From: a virus
IMG/VR virus record: IMGVR_UViG_3300037493_003728
Coordinates: 1 to 45,748 of that record
Direction: 5' to 3' (one strand)
Length of the DNA: 45,748 nucleotides
The notes below the pieces were generated by a model, which saw only the letters and a list, made by a program, of their open reading frames with translations, was not told where the DNA came from and ran no database searches. Position numbers and translations under genes: made by a program. The stretch's first letter is position 1. Each line of letters starts with the position of its first letter. Below are positions 23,501 to 31,891 of the stretch, in pieces.

Positions 23501-25507
23501 ATGACAAAAACAGCTAAGAACAGATCACTACCCCCAATGATGATACGAGCGTCATTCGCTCCTGATTCATTTAATGAGGAAGACCGAACCGTAGATATGG
23601 TATTCGGAACTGATACCCCTGTCAGAATGTACGACTGGGATATGGGTCACTTCATGGAATCCATGTCGTTCGAGGCGGGTCACGTCCGATGGGACAGGCT
23701 TAATAGTGGCGCTCCATTGCTGAATAACCACAAGTCCTACGAGGGCGTCCTTGGTGTTCTCGGAAAAGTTGAGAGGGCTTGGGCAGAAGGCGGGATCGGA
23801 AAATGTACCGTCAGATTCTCAAAAAGAGCCGATGTTGAGCCGATATTCCAAGATGTTAAAGATGGCATCCTGACGGGTGTTTCTTTCGGATACCGCGTCT
23901 ATAAATACGAGAAGACCGAATCGGCCGAGGGGGAGCTTCCGAGGCTGAGAGCGATCGATTGGGAGCCGTATGAAGTGAGCCTCGCTCCGATTCAGGCCGA
24001 CATAAATGCGTCTGTCCGAGAAAAAAATTCAGAAGAATTGCAGGAAGTCGAAATTATTGATTTAACTTTGCGAGCACAACCGATAACGGAACCAAAAACA
24101 CGCACAATGACCGAAGACGAAAAAGCTGCTGCCGACCTTGTTGAGAAGCAACGAAAACTTGACGCTGAAGCTACCGCTAAGGCTGCTACTGCCGCTGCTG
24201 TGAAAGCAGAGAACGCTCGGTCAACGGGCATTATCGAACTGTGCCGCAAGCACGGTCTTGATGAGAAGTTCCGTGACGCCCTCATTACCGACACCGAAAC
24301 CACGATCGATAAGGCGCGAGAACTCGTTCTTGCTGAGATCGAGAAGAAAGACCCGACTCAAGGAGTCCGAGGTGTGAACGTGGTTGTCGGAGAAGACAAA
24401 TCACGCAAAATGGCAATTGAAGCTACTGCTGCTGCTCTTGCCATCCGTGCCGGTATCGACCTGAACAAAGGCGACAAAAAAGTGGTTTCCGATGACGTCC
24501 TTACCGAAGCGAGAAGCTACAATGGTAAGACCGCTCTTGACCTTGCGAAAGATTCGCTTGAGAGAGCCGGAGAGAACATCAAAGGAATGACATCAATGGA
24601 GATCGCTGGCCGAGCCTTTACAAGCTCAACCTCTGATTTCCCTGTTATCCTCGAAGGAGCTGCCCGAAATACACTGCAAGCGAACTACACCGCTCAGGCT
24701 GACACATGGAGGCGATTCGCTGCTGTTGGGTCGGTCGTTGACTTCCGTGAAGCAAAGCGTCTGAGAATGGGGACATTCACTGACCTTGAGACGGTGAATG
24801 AGCTTGGAGAGTTCAAGACTAAATCGATCACTGATGCTGACTACGAGAAGGTGTCTGCCACTACAAAGGGCAACATCATCAACGTATCGCGTCAGATGAT
24901 CATCAATGATGACCTTGGGGCATTCCTCCGATTGGCTCAGATGCTTGGACGTGCTGCTGCCCGTTCAATCGAGAATGACGTTTACGCGCTCTTGGCCGAA
25001 AATGCTGGTGCTGGCCCTACTTTGGTGGATGGTGTCACTTTGATCCATGCGAACCACAATAACGTGGGCGCTGCTGCCGCTCCGACAACTGCTCAGATCG
25101 ATGCGATGCGTCAGATCATGGCGGTTCAGAAGGACAAGGACGAGAACGACTACTTGGATATTCGCCCATCATTGGTGCTGGCTCCAGTATCGCTTGGTGC
25201 TACTTTGAGGGTGTTGAATCAGGCTCAATACGAACCGACAGACAACAAATTCCAAAAGCCGAACGTGGTGGCCGGACTCTTCAAAGACGTCATCGACACT
25301 CCTCGCTTGTCAGGAACCGCTTACTACATGTTTGCTGATCCGAACGAAGAGCCTGTCATTGAGGTATCATTCCTGAATGGTGTTCAAACTCCGTTCATGG
25401 AGATGCAAGAAGGTTTCAGTGTTGACGGAACAAAATGGAAGATCCGACTTGACTACGGTGTAGGAGCGGTAGGATTCCGTGGAGTTGTGAAATCTGCTGG
25501 AGCGTAA
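23501..25507 (+). CDS. Prohead protease / major capsid fusion protein
   Basis: A 668-aa protein joining two head functions. Residues about 12-190 are an S78/HK97-type prohead protease: catalytic His in LLNNHKSYEGVLG (His77), Ser in ILTGVSFGYRV (Ser128), and a W-E-x-x-E-x-S-L-like WEPYEVSLAPIQ. Residues about 205-330 are a Lys/Glu/Ala-rich scaffold-like region. About 340-668 is a Mu T-like HK97-fold capsid (GNIINVSRQMIINDDLGAFLRL, RPSLVLAPVSLGATL, GTKWKIRLDYGVGAVGFRGVV). The protease is expected to cut itself and the scaffold away. Such fusions are known in phages. Confidence 0.9.
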   Translation: MTKTAKNRSLPPMMIRASFAPDSFNEEDRTVDMVFGTDTPVRMYDWDMGHFMESMSFEAGHVRWDRLNSGAPLLNNHKSYEGVLGVLGKVERAWAEGGIGKCTVRFSKRADVEPIFQDVKDGILTGVSFGYRVYKYEKTESAEGELPRLRAIDWEPYEVSLAPIQADINASVREKNSEELQEVEIIDLTLRAQPITEPKTRTMTEDEKAAADLVEKQRKLDAEATAKAATAAAVKAENARSTGIIELCRKHGLDEKFRDALITDTETTIDKARELVLAEIEKKDPTQGVRGVNVVVGEDKSRKMAIEATAAALAIRAGIDLNKGDKKVVSDDVLTEARSYNGKTALDLAKDSLERAGENIKGMTSMEIAGRAFTSSTSDFPVILEGAARNTLQANYTAQADTWRRFAAVGSVVDFREAKRLRMGTFTDLETVNELGEFKTKSITDADYEKVSATTKGNIINVSRQMIINDDLGAFLRLAQMLGRAAARSIENDVYALLAENAGAGPTLVDGVTLIHANHNNVGAAAAPTTAQIDAMRQIMAVQKDKDENDYLDIRPSLVLAPVSLGATLRVLNQAQYEPTDNKFQKPNVVAGLFKDVIDTPRLSGTAYYMFADPNEEPVIEVSFLNGVQTPFMEMQEGFSVDGTKWKIRLDYGVGAVGFRGVVKSAGA

Positions 25508-25548
25508 TCAATCAAATCGAACAATCACTAAGCTAAAAACGAACCAAA

Positions 25549-25899
25549 ATGGCTCAAAATTTCATACAGGACGGGAAAACCATTGACTACGTGGTTCCTG
25601 CTGGGGGTGTAACTTCCGGTGACATTGTAGTGATGGAGGATAACCTTGTCGGAGTTGCGCTCGTAACTGGCGCTGAAGACGATGAGGTGTCTGTCATGCT
25701 GCAAGGTGTTTTCGATCTTGCCAAAGCGTCAGGCGCTATCAGTGCTGGAGCCAAGGTGTATTGGGACGCTGACAACGGGAACGTGACGACCACAACCTCT
25801 GGAGGTTCGCCTTGGGCCAACTTCCCACTGGTAGGCCGAGCCACTGAATCAGTTCTGTCAGGTGCTACACTCATTAACGTGAAGTTGAGCTTGGCCTAA
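25549..25899 (+). CDS. Capsid cement / decoration protein (DUF2190-like)
   Basis: A 116-aa beta-rich protein with the DUF2190 pattern: FIQDGKTIDYVVPAGGVTSGDIVVMEDNLVGVAL, GAKVYWDADNG and LVGRATESVLSGATLINVKLSL. It lies straight after the capsid gene, where decoration proteins that reinforce the shell are placed. Confidence 0.85.
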   Translation: MAQNFIQDGKTIDYVVPAGGVTSGDIVVMEDNLVGVALVTGAEDDEVSVMLQGVFDLAKASGAISAGAKVYWDADNGNVTTTTSGGSPWANFPLVGRATESVLSGATLINVKLSLA

Positions 25900-25905
25900 G
25901 ACCCG

Positions 25906-26271
25906 ATGCCGCTATCGAACCAATTCGACAGTCTGTCGAGCAAAGTGTTCGATGTGTGCTCAAAGGTCATGGGCTATGACGCTTCGTGGACACCCTCTGC
26001 TGGAGGCGCAACACAGACCGCAAGGGTTCTTTTCGGAGAACCGACAAAAGACGATAGATTAGGAGAGTACGGAGATAATTACAATCTCCGTACTTTTTTT
26101 ATGGAGTATTACTCCAGAGACTTCATCGGTCTGTTTGAGTCGGTTCAGGACGTTACGGAAGAACTTGTCACCATATCAATTGACGACATCGACAGAACAT
26201 TCGTAGTACTTTTGGATGAGGCCAAATACGATGGTAGAAACTACCGCGTCAAGATAAACGAGAGGCTATGA
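25906..26271 (+). CDS. Head-tail adaptor-like protein
   Basis: A 121-aa protein in the position of head completion proteins (lambda FII / Mu gp36-type). It has an N-terminal helix (FDSLSSKVFDVCSKVMG), a beta-rich middle (ARVLFGEPTKDD) and ISIDDIDRTFVVLLDEAKYDGRNYRVKI at the end, like tail-completion folds. It overlaps gp37 by ATGA. Identity is by position and general pattern. Confidence 0.6.
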   Translation: MPLSNQFDSLSSKVFDVCSKVMGYDASWTPSAGGATQTARVLFGEPTKDDRLGEYGDNYNLRTFFMEYYSRDFIGLFESVQDVTEELVTISIDDIDRTFVVLLDEAKYDGRNYRVKINERL

Positions 26272-27470
26272 ATTACGCGCTATTAGAAGATGAAATAGTC
26301 GCAAGGCTGGCTCCGCTCGTGACGGCCGGACATGAGGTTGAAGTCATGCCTGACGTTCAGTCCGCTGACACTCCTGTTGAGTTCAAAGGTCGCGTCACGG
26401 TTCAGGTCGGAATGGCAAAGGGTGACATTGAGAATATTCAATCCCAAAGCTCCATATCAGAACAGTTCGAAAGCGTCTATGTCGAGATAATACTGCGATC
26501 GAGAAGGCTTCGAACGAGCGGTGGACACGTTGGGGTTTTACCGTTATCCGAACTCTGCCGAAAATTGCTTCAGGGGTGGAGGTCAACTCAATCATGGATG
26601 CCATTCGTATTCGTTGACTTTTCCCCGCTATCACCGGAGAACATAGTCGATGGAGTGTTCATGTATTCCCTCAGGATGATGACGAGGACGGCAGTGGGCG
26701 CCACTGAGGATGCCGACCTGACACCTCTCATTACGGAGATCACGATACTGCCCAACATGCAGATAGGGCCACTGTATCCTACTGCGGAACTGTTTGCCTC
26801 AGAATACTCGGTTGACAATGCAGGAGATCAGATAGTTTTGGCTTGGATCACCGAGAACGGGTACTCGGTTTCCTTGAGCGGAATTGGAGCGGTGTCGGAG
26901 ATGGGGTCGGCAACAGTTACTGTGAATGAAGACACGACCTACACCCTAACGGTGACGCGAGGAAATGAAGTTGCCACTGCTGAAGTGACCGTGACGGTCG
27001 GACTGGCTTGTGCCGCAGCAACGTGGTCGCTGGTCGATACGGCCACACCTACCCCGAACCAACTTAATTCAGGGTCGATAATTTCTGGAGGAAGCGGGGT
27101 AATAGTTGCGCCAAATGGAGGTGTCAAAATATACAACTCTGTCGGAACCATATTGTTTGAATCTGACGTTAGGAGCAACCAAGCATTAACGAACACGCTA
27201 TCAGACGTTACTCACACTCAATCAGACGGGAGTCCAGAGGTGTTGCCGATGGGAGTGCCAATGGTGTGCGATTTACCAGACCCGACTCTCATCTACCGCT
27301 CAGACTTTGTGGCTCCATACCATTATTCAGCCACAGCCGTGGAGGGTTCTCTTGAAAGCGATGCCGTATGGCTCATCACGAGAACGATAGTCAACATAGA
27401 CTTCACAGTAACTAACACCACTGCAACAAACGTAGCGTGGGATGATAGACTAACCGAAACTTACACTTAG
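26268..27470 (+). CDS. Mu gp37-like protein with Ig-like C-terminal region
   Basis: A 400-aa protein. The first 165 residues fit Mu gp37 (tail terminator position): MNYALLEDEIVARLAPLV, then FKGRVTVQVGMAKGD, VYVEIILRSRRL and VFMYSLRMMTRTAV. The remaining 235 residues are extra: an Ig-like repeat at about 180-245 (GYSVSLSGIGAVSEMGSATV, TVNEDTTYTLTVTRGNEVA) and further beta-rich sequence. Ig-like domains on phage structural proteins often bind surface carbohydrates. A tail-junction protein carrying one would be exposed at the tail neck. Confidence 0.7.
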   Translation: MNYALLEDEIVARLAPLVTAGHEVEVMPDVQSADTPVEFKGRVTVQVGMAKGDIENIQSQSSISEQFESVYVEIILRSRRLRTSGGHVGVLPLSELCRKLLQGWRSTQSWMPFVFVDFSPLSPENIVDGVFMYSLRMMTRTAVGATEDADLTPLITEITILPNMQIGPLYPTAELFASEYSVDNAGDQIVLAWITENGYSVSLSGIGAVSEMGSATVTVNEDTTYTLTVTRGNEVATAEVTVTVGLACAAATWSLVDTATPTPNQLNSGSIISGGSGVIVAPNGGVKIYNSVGTILFESDVRSNQALTNTLSDVTHTQSDGSPEVLPMGVPMVCDLPDPTLIYRSDFVAPYHYSATAVEGSLESDAVWLITRTIVNIDFTVTNTTATNVAWDDRLTETYT

Positions 27471-27477
27471 AAAACAA

Positions 27478-27750
27478 ATGAAAATAGCAGCAACAGTACC
27501 AACAGAACACGAAGGAGAAACCTTCGACCATTACAACGTGTCAATCGCAATGTCGTCCAATCAAGGAACGACAGCATTGAATATCAGTCTTCTTCCGTCA
27601 CAAGCAACGGGAGACTTGACCGTTCCATCTCACATGAGCAAAGCTGTTCAGTCAATGGATCTTAATGTAGAGCCGGATGCGGATCTTGTGGCGTTGGGTG
27701 AGACCATCAAGGCCGCAATTGAAGTATACATAACCATTAAAGGAATCTAA
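27478..27750 (+). CDS. Small hypothetical protein in the head-fibre region
   Basis: A 90-aa protein, mostly predicted beta (YNVSIAMSSNQGTTALNISLLP) ending in a helix (ALGETIKAAIEVYITIKGI). Not recognised. It lies 7 nt after gp37 and 2 nt before the beta-helical protein, so it is probably co-translated with them and may be a small fibre-associated protein. Confidence 0.6.
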   Translation: MKIAATVPTEHEGETFDHYNVSIAMSSNQGTTALNISLLPSQATGDLTVPSHMSKAVQSMDLNVEPDADLVALGETIKAAIEVYITIKGI

Positions 27751-27752
27751 AG

Positions 27753-28919
27753 ATGCCTACGAAAAAAGCAATAGCAACAGGCTTATGGAGCAATCCAGCT
27801 ATTTGGAATGGCGGAACTTTGCCTCTATCAACTGAGGACGTGTATGCCAACAACTTCACGGTCACCATTGACCAAGATGTGACTTGCGTACTGCTTTCAA
27901 CGACATCTGGAACGGGCATCACAGCAGGCGGAGGGTTTATTCTGAATGCCACAAGAACTATTAATGCCAACCTGACAAGCGGTGTAAATATTGTGACCTT
28001 TTCGGCAGCATTGCCAGCGTCTGCAACGATCAACGGGAATGTGCAGTCTACTGGAAATGGATGGGGAATCATACACTCAGGAACAGGCACGCTTAATGTA
28101 AATGGCAATCTCACTCAAGTGGGTGGTGACGCAAAAGGCATCAACATCACAAGTACGGGAACACTGAACCATGTCGGCAACATCACTATGTCGGGCAACG
28201 GTGCATGGGGCATCAACACGTCAACGGCCTGTACGATCAACACTACTGGAACGCTCACACAGAACTCTACATCATCAAATACATATTGCATTACAGCTGG
28301 TGCACTAGCAACCGTCAACCATGTCGGGAACGTAGTGAGTAATGCTGCTCATGCAACGGCCTACGTTATCGCTGGAGGTATTTCGGTGACGGTTACAGGA
28401 AACGTCACAGGCTCAAATATTACACATAGCCACGCAATTTTCAATTCAACGACTTCTGCTGTCCTAACCGTGATAGGAGCTCAAACCGCAGGGTCGGTTG
28501 GACATACGGTGATTGCGCAGGGAACAACGCAATACGTATTCTTCACAGGGCCATTCATTTGTCATTCTCTTGGAATGTTTCCTTTTGTCGTTCAAAGAAT
28601 GTTCATGATCCCAACGCCAACGACCTACTTCCGATTTCGAGATAACTCAACAGCTGGTTCGTTGGTGACTCCTGCACCGACCTACACACTCTATCCAGCA
28701 GCGGCAGCGATTGACGCTCCGTCAGAGGACGATGTGAGGTCGGGAGTAGTATATGCGAACGCAACGCAAACGGGAACGCTTGCAGTTCCACCAGCTGCAT
28801 CGGTAGCGATTGGCGTTCCTGTCGATGCAACGGTCGGAATCGCTGTTCTTACTGCTCTTGATATGGCTAATGTAGTTGGAGAAGTTGTTGGAGCGAAGAT
28901 TGAGGCTGCGATGCCATAA
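27753..28919 (+). CDS. Beta-helical adhesin / tail spike-like protein
   Basis: A 388-aa protein. An N-terminal GLWSNPAIWNGGTLPLSTEDVYANNFTVTIDQDVTCVLL motif begins a parallel beta-helix, with repeated turns of the form G-T-L-N-H-V-G-N and T-V-T-G-N-V at about residues 90-230 (Asn/Gly/Thr-rich). The C-terminal DDVRSGVVYANATQTGTLAVPPAASVAIGVPVDATVGIAVL is a domain seen in other phage surface proteins. It probably binds receptor or surface glycan. It sits after head genes rather than with the baseplate fibre genes. Confidence 0.65.
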   Translation: MPTKKAIATGLWSNPAIWNGGTLPLSTEDVYANNFTVTIDQDVTCVLLSTTSGTGITAGGGFILNATRTINANLTSGVNIVTFSAALPASATINGNVQSTGNGWGIIHSGTGTLNVNGNLTQVGGDAKGINITSTGTLNHVGNITMSGNGAWGINTSTACTINTTGTLTQNSTSSNTYCITAGALATVNHVGNVVSNAAHATAYVIAGGISVTVTGNVTGSNITHSHAIFNSTTSAVLTVIGAQTAGSVGHTVIAQGTTQYVFFTGPFICHSLGMFPFVVQRMFMIPTPTTYFRFRDNSTAGSLVTPAPTYTLYPAAAAIDAPSEDDVRSGVVYANATQTGTLAVPPAASVAIGVPVDATVGIAVLTALDMANVVGEVVGAKIEAAMP

Positions 28920-28929
28920 TAAACAACCA

Positions 28930-28992
28930 TGAGCCTCACCCTCCTTTCCTTTCCAGAGCCAGCAGACATCGAAGGGTTTGTCGCCACCTAGT
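28930..28992 (+). pseudogene. Very short ORF, possible truncated gene start
   Basis: ATG followed by MSLTLLSFPEPADIEGFVAT and TAG. The opening resembles starts of longer structural proteins and the stop comes at codon 21. It may be a decayed gene or a chance ORF. From here to 29082 I see no other gene. Confidence 0.2.
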
Positions 28993-29082
28993 CTAAACGC
29001 ATCAATCAAAATAATTTCAAAATAATTTGGAAACTAATTAAATGTTTCCATACATTCGTTGCGTAATCAAAAACGAGAACGA

Positions 29083-29604
29083 ATGGAAAAGACACATTGG
29101 AAAAAGAACATTGACTCCAATTTCATTTCAGGTGAAGACCTTGTAAGTGAAATAAAAGGACTGAAAAAGTCCACGAATGTAGAGGTCGTAAAGTTTGACG
29201 ACCGAGAGGCGTTTGACAAGAACATTCAGGCCAAGATCATCAAGTCTGCGCTCTACTTGAAAGAGATGGGTGGAGAGGCGCTATACAAGCCTGTCCTGCT
29301 CAACAAGACCAACGCTCAATTCTTTGAGAAGCTAACGGGCTCCTCCTTCATCGATGATTGGATCGGAGCAAAGGCGGTACTGTTCGCTCAGGCCGATCCG
29401 CGCCACGGTCATGTGGTTCGGTTCAAGAATTACCGCGAACCCGTCAAGGTGGACGTCCCTGCCATCCTCGCAAAGATCGCAGCGACAAAGACCCTTGACG
29501 AATTGAAGGATCTATTCTTAGCCCTGAGCGTTGAGGAGCAGACGCCTGAAGTGGTTGCCGCTAAGGACGCTCGGAAATCAGCTCTGACCCCTCCTGCCAA
29601 ATGA
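29083..29604 (+). CDS. Recombination-associated phage protein of unknown function
   Basis: ATG 29083 gives 173 aa; an in-frame non-ATG start at 29059 is less likely. MEKTHWKKNIDSNFISGEDL opens the protein and KPVLLNKTNAQFFEKLTGSSFIDDWIGAKAVLFAQADPRHGHVVRFKN is the central part. Phages often carry proteins of this kind next to YqaJ or annealing proteins. It overlaps YqaJ by ATGA. A DNA-annealing or DNA-binding role is inference from that partner only. Confidence 0.6.
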   Translation: MEKTHWKKNIDSNFISGEDLVSEIKGLKKSTNVEVVKFDDREAFDKNIQAKIIKSALYLKEMGGEALYKPVLLNKTNAQFFEKLTGSSFIDDWIGAKAVLFAQADPRHGHVVRFKNYREPVKVDVPAILAKIAATKTLDELKDLFLALSVEEQTPEVVAAKDARKSALTPPAK

Positions 29605-30260
29605 GATCCTATCCCGAAATAGAGCAAGGAAGCCTCGAATGGCACGTCATCCGTCATGGCAAGGTCGGTGGCAGTTCAAGCCATCAGCTACACGTCAAAT
29701 CCGATACACTCCTGAACCAGTTGGTATCGTGCCGACTGGAACCGTTCAACGAGGAAGAGATCGGCTATCAGAACGCAGATATGCTCCGAGGTCAGGACAT
29801 GGAGCCCGAAGCGCGTCAGTCATTGGAGGCTGCAACTGGACTGAGGTTCGAACAGGTCGGGTGGATCGAGCGGGAAGATTGTGCCATCATGGGGATTTCA
29901 CCCGATGGTATCACAGAGGATCTGAAGGCCGGCTGCGAGATAAAATGCCCGTCCAGACCTATTCACATAGGCTACGTTCGGGCTGGAATACTCCCGCTTG
30001 ACTACGTGGATCAGGTCGTTCAGTTCTTCGCGGTCAATGAGAAGCTGGAGGCGGTTTGGTTCGCTTCGTACCGCCCAGAGTGTCGCGTGCCACTGTTCAA
30101 AGTGGAGGTGACGCGGGATTCAATGGTCAATTCAGGGACGAAGGCCAAGCCCGTCATGGTTCAGGTTGGGGTGTACGCTATGAATAAGCGCGTCCTTGGA
30201 CTTCAATTGGAAGAGGACGTTGAGAATGAAGTCAAACGAGTAATCAATAATCAGTTTTAA
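29601..30260 (+). CDS. YqaJ-like viral recombinase / exonuclease
   Basis: A 219-aa protein of the PD-(D/E)xK lambda-exonuclease-like YqaJ family: N-terminal EQGSLEWHVIRHGKVGGSS (W...R...GSS), the MRGQDMEPEARQSLE-type helix (LRGQDMEPEARQSLEAATGL), catalytic GISPDGI...GCEIKCPSRPIHIGYV (D, ExK) and YVDQVVQFFAVNEKLEAVWFASY (Q). It degrades dsDNA 5'-3' to give single-strand ends for recombination and DNA end processing. Coupled to the preceding gene. Confidence 0.9.
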   Translation: MRSYPEIEQGSLEWHVIRHGKVGGSSSHQLHVKSDTLLNQLVSCRLEPFNEEEIGYQNADMLRGQDMEPEARQSLEAATGLRFEQVGWIEREDCAIMGISPDGITEDLKAGCEIKCPSRPIHIGYVRAGILPLDYVDQVVQFFAVNEKLEAVWFASYRPECRVPLFKVEVTRDSMVNSGTKAKPVMVQVGVYAMNKRVLGLQLEEDVENEVKRVINNQF

Positions 30261-30272
30261 CCCAAGAAGAAA

Positions 30273-30395
30273 ATGAAAAAGCAAGAAGAAAGTGCCGCAC
30301 CAGTGGTGGCAGAAGTGATCGACCCCGCACAGTTCGGGATTGAAAAGGAAACAGCGGCAGGGATAGAGCAAGCGTTCGCTCCCGCCAGTGGATAA
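30273..30395 (+). CDS. 40-aa protein, possible gene remnant
   Basis: ATG 30273 opens MKKQEESAAPVVAEVIDPAQFGIEKETAAGIEQAFAPASG. The DPAQFGIEKETA...IEQAF segment resembles the N-terminus of longer phage proteins that lie near recombinases; here it ends at residue 40. The next micro-ORF overlaps it. It could be a remnant or a real small protein. Confidence 0.35.
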   Translation: MKKQEESAAPVVAEVIDPAQFGIEKETAAGIEQAFAPASG

Positions 30396-30471
30396 CGAAA
30401 CGACCGTGAACATCGCAGCAAAGTTTGAAGGGTTCAAGAAGTGGGCGTTGGAACGGGTTGAGGAAATCTGA
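30388..30471 (+). CDS. 27-aa micro-ORF overlapping 30273-30395
   Basis: GTG 30388 in the +1 frame encodes VDNETTVNIAAKFEGFKKWALERVEEI, a well-formed amphipathic end. It overlaps the preceding ORF by 8 nt, so the two could be one gene split by a frameshift or a coupled pair. Very small; low confidence. Confidence 0.25.
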   Translation: MDNETTVNIAAKFEGFKKWALERVEEI

Positions 30472-30530
30472 ACCGTTAAGAAAGTAATTTTAACCAGCCA
30501 ACCGAATAGCGCGGCACAAAACCAAGTATC

Positions 30531-30830
30531 ATGAGTTTCAAAGTAAAAGGAAAAGTGAAGGAGATCCTCGGAACAGAGGCAGTGGGTCAGAACGGAACCC
30601 TGAAAAATACCGTTATAGTCACCACTCGTGACGGAGAATACGATACCGACATCGCCATCGATTTCATGAAGGAGAAGGCTGATCTGGTCGATTCAAAAGT
30701 GAAGGTGGGAGATGAGGTCGAGATCGACTTCAATCTTCGGTCGAATCAAGCGAGTGGTGGCCGATGGTTCACCAATGCGAACGGGTGGAAGTTCAGTGTT
30801 ATCAAGCCTAGCGATGGTGCTGCGTTCTGA
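30531..30830 (+). CDS. DUF3127-family OB-fold protein
   Basis: A 99-aa protein with the DUF3127 pattern: VKGKVKEILGTEAVGQNGTLKNTVIVTT, then KVKVGDEVEIDFNLRSNQASGGRWFTNANGWKFSV. The family has an SSB-like OB fold and is frequent in Bacteroidota phages, so a role in ssDNA binding is plausible. Lies in the recombination and replication block; the next gene overlaps it by 17 nt. Confidence 0.85.
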   Translation: MSFKVKGKVKEILGTEAVGQNGTLKNTVIVTTRDGEYDTDIAIDFMKEKADLVDSKVKVGDEVEIDFNLRSNQASGGRWFTNANGWKFSVIKPSDGAAF

Positions 30831-31131
30831 CCCATCAAATCCAGAGGCCGCTCTTATCCCGAAAGGGAAGGAGCGGCCTTCTTTAGAGTGGATACACTTC
30901 GCCATCGAAGAACTGACGCTGCTAAAAATAAGTGTCGATAATAAAGGCAATGGTACTAGGTTGGTCTTTATGAAACTGGCTAAGGTGGCAGGATGGAGTA
31001 AGAACGAGATAGGAACCTACTTAGGGTGGGCCAACTTAGCCACGGCAAGGGATGGCTACAACAGCGTAGGAAGCAATGACCCCGAACTAAGGGAAGCTCA
31101 TGCTGCAATAGAACAAATGATAACAAGATGA
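30814..31131 (+). CDS. Hypothetical protein
   Basis: ATG 30814, inside the 3' end of the DUF3127 gene, gives 105 aa; upstream in-frame codons would overlap that gene almost completely. Not recognised. It is mostly helical, with SLEWIHFAIEELTLLKISVDNKGNG and KVAGWSKNEIGTYLGWANLATA, and ends HAAIEQMITR. It overlaps the next gene by ATGA. Confidence 0.5.
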   Translation: MVLRSDPSNPEAALIPKGKERPSLEWIHFAIEELTLLKISVDNKGNGTRLVFMKLAKVAGWSKNEIGTYLGWANLATARDGYNSVGSNDPELREAHAAIEQMITR

Positions 31132-31526
31132 AAAAATCAGAAAGAGAAATTAGTATTGAGTGGTCAGAAAAAAATGGAGTTTATTCACTTGAATCTGACG
31201 GCAATAGCGGACACTATGTGGAGTTATCTGCGTTGGAATCGAGTAGTCAAACCTTTGACGCGGAAAGATTGTCTAAAGCGCTAGGGATTGCCATTGAGGA
31301 CGCACTACTTCTGTCATCACGCGGAAAGACATACGTTTTTGCCAAAACAGAAGACGGTCGAACTCTATTATTATATCATCCCAGCTTTTTTTGCAATGAT
31401 TTAAGCATTCATGTTGAGTTTGTGGGAGACGACCGGATTAAACAGTTCAATCATTCGGAATGGCTTTCGGCCAAGTATGCTAGACGCGTAGGAATGACGG
31501 ATGCGCCTAATCACTTCGTCTGCTAG
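31128..31526 (+). CDS. Hypothetical protein
   Basis: A 132-aa protein, last gene before the origin-like region. Not recognised; it has ISIEWSEKNGVYSLESDG, RLSKALGIAIEDALLLSSRGKTYVFAKTEDG and an end with LSAKYARRVGMTDAPNHF. It is more AT-rich than its upstream neighbours. An intrinsic terminator follows its stop by 24 nt. Confidence 0.5.
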   Translation: MKKSEREISIEWSEKNGVYSLESDGNSGHYVELSALESSSQTFDAERLSKALGIAIEDALLLSSRGKTYVFAKTEDGRTLLLYHPSFFCNDLSIHVEFVGDDRIKQFNHSEWLSAKYARRVGMTDAPNHFVC

Positions 31527-31550
31527 TTACTGCTGCTCGATAAAGTCAAT

Positions 31551-31579
31551 GAAAAACCTACCTACTGGTGGGTTTTTCT
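31551..31579 (+). terminator. Intrinsic terminator before the origin-like region
   Basis: GAAAAACCTACC at 31551-31562 pairs with GGTGGGTTTTTC at 31567-31578 (one mismatch/wobble), giving a stem whose 3' side is the T tract. The palindromic base can terminate in both directions. Confidence 0.75.
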
Positions 31580-31586
31580 GTTTTTA

Positions 31587-31851
31587 GTGTACATGTCGCG
31601 CAAAAGTGTACACATGAAGATGTCCGGTGTACACATGTCTCGTGCCTAAAGTGTACATATTGTACACTCTGTACACTACTTTAGGAGAAAATAAATCTGG
31701 AAAATATTTTTCAATTAAATCAAACAGGTGTACAAAACGTACACTTTCACCTTCAAAAAACGACAAGTAGCTGATAATCAGTATTTTAATGTGTACACCC
31801 ATACTGTACACTTTTCAAAAAAAAGTGTACAACTCGTTATTTTACTGTACA
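31587..31851. other. TGTACA iteron cluster, putative replication origin
   Basis: At least eleven TGTACA cores, most within (A)GTGTACA or TGTACAC(T), lie at about 31587, 31606, 31627, 31651, 31661, 31670, 31728, 31791, 31805, 31825 and 31846, plus a CGTACAC variant at 31738. An AT-rich stretch at 31681-31727 between sub-clusters could be an unwinding element. There is no gene here and the replication gene starts 155 nt later. This is how iteron origins look; a regulator-binding region for the replication gene is the alternative. Confidence 0.6.
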
Positions 31852-31855
31852 GATT

Positions 31856-31885
31856 TTGTAATGTCGAGAAATACTTATACGTTTG
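31856..31885 (+). promoter_or_regulatory. Promoter at the end of the TGTACA cluster
   Basis: TTG at 31856-31858, 19 nt, TACGTTTG at 31878-31885, full match to the Bacteroidota pattern. The predicted start is near 31892. Confidence 0.65.
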
Positions 31886-31891
31886 TTCCGT

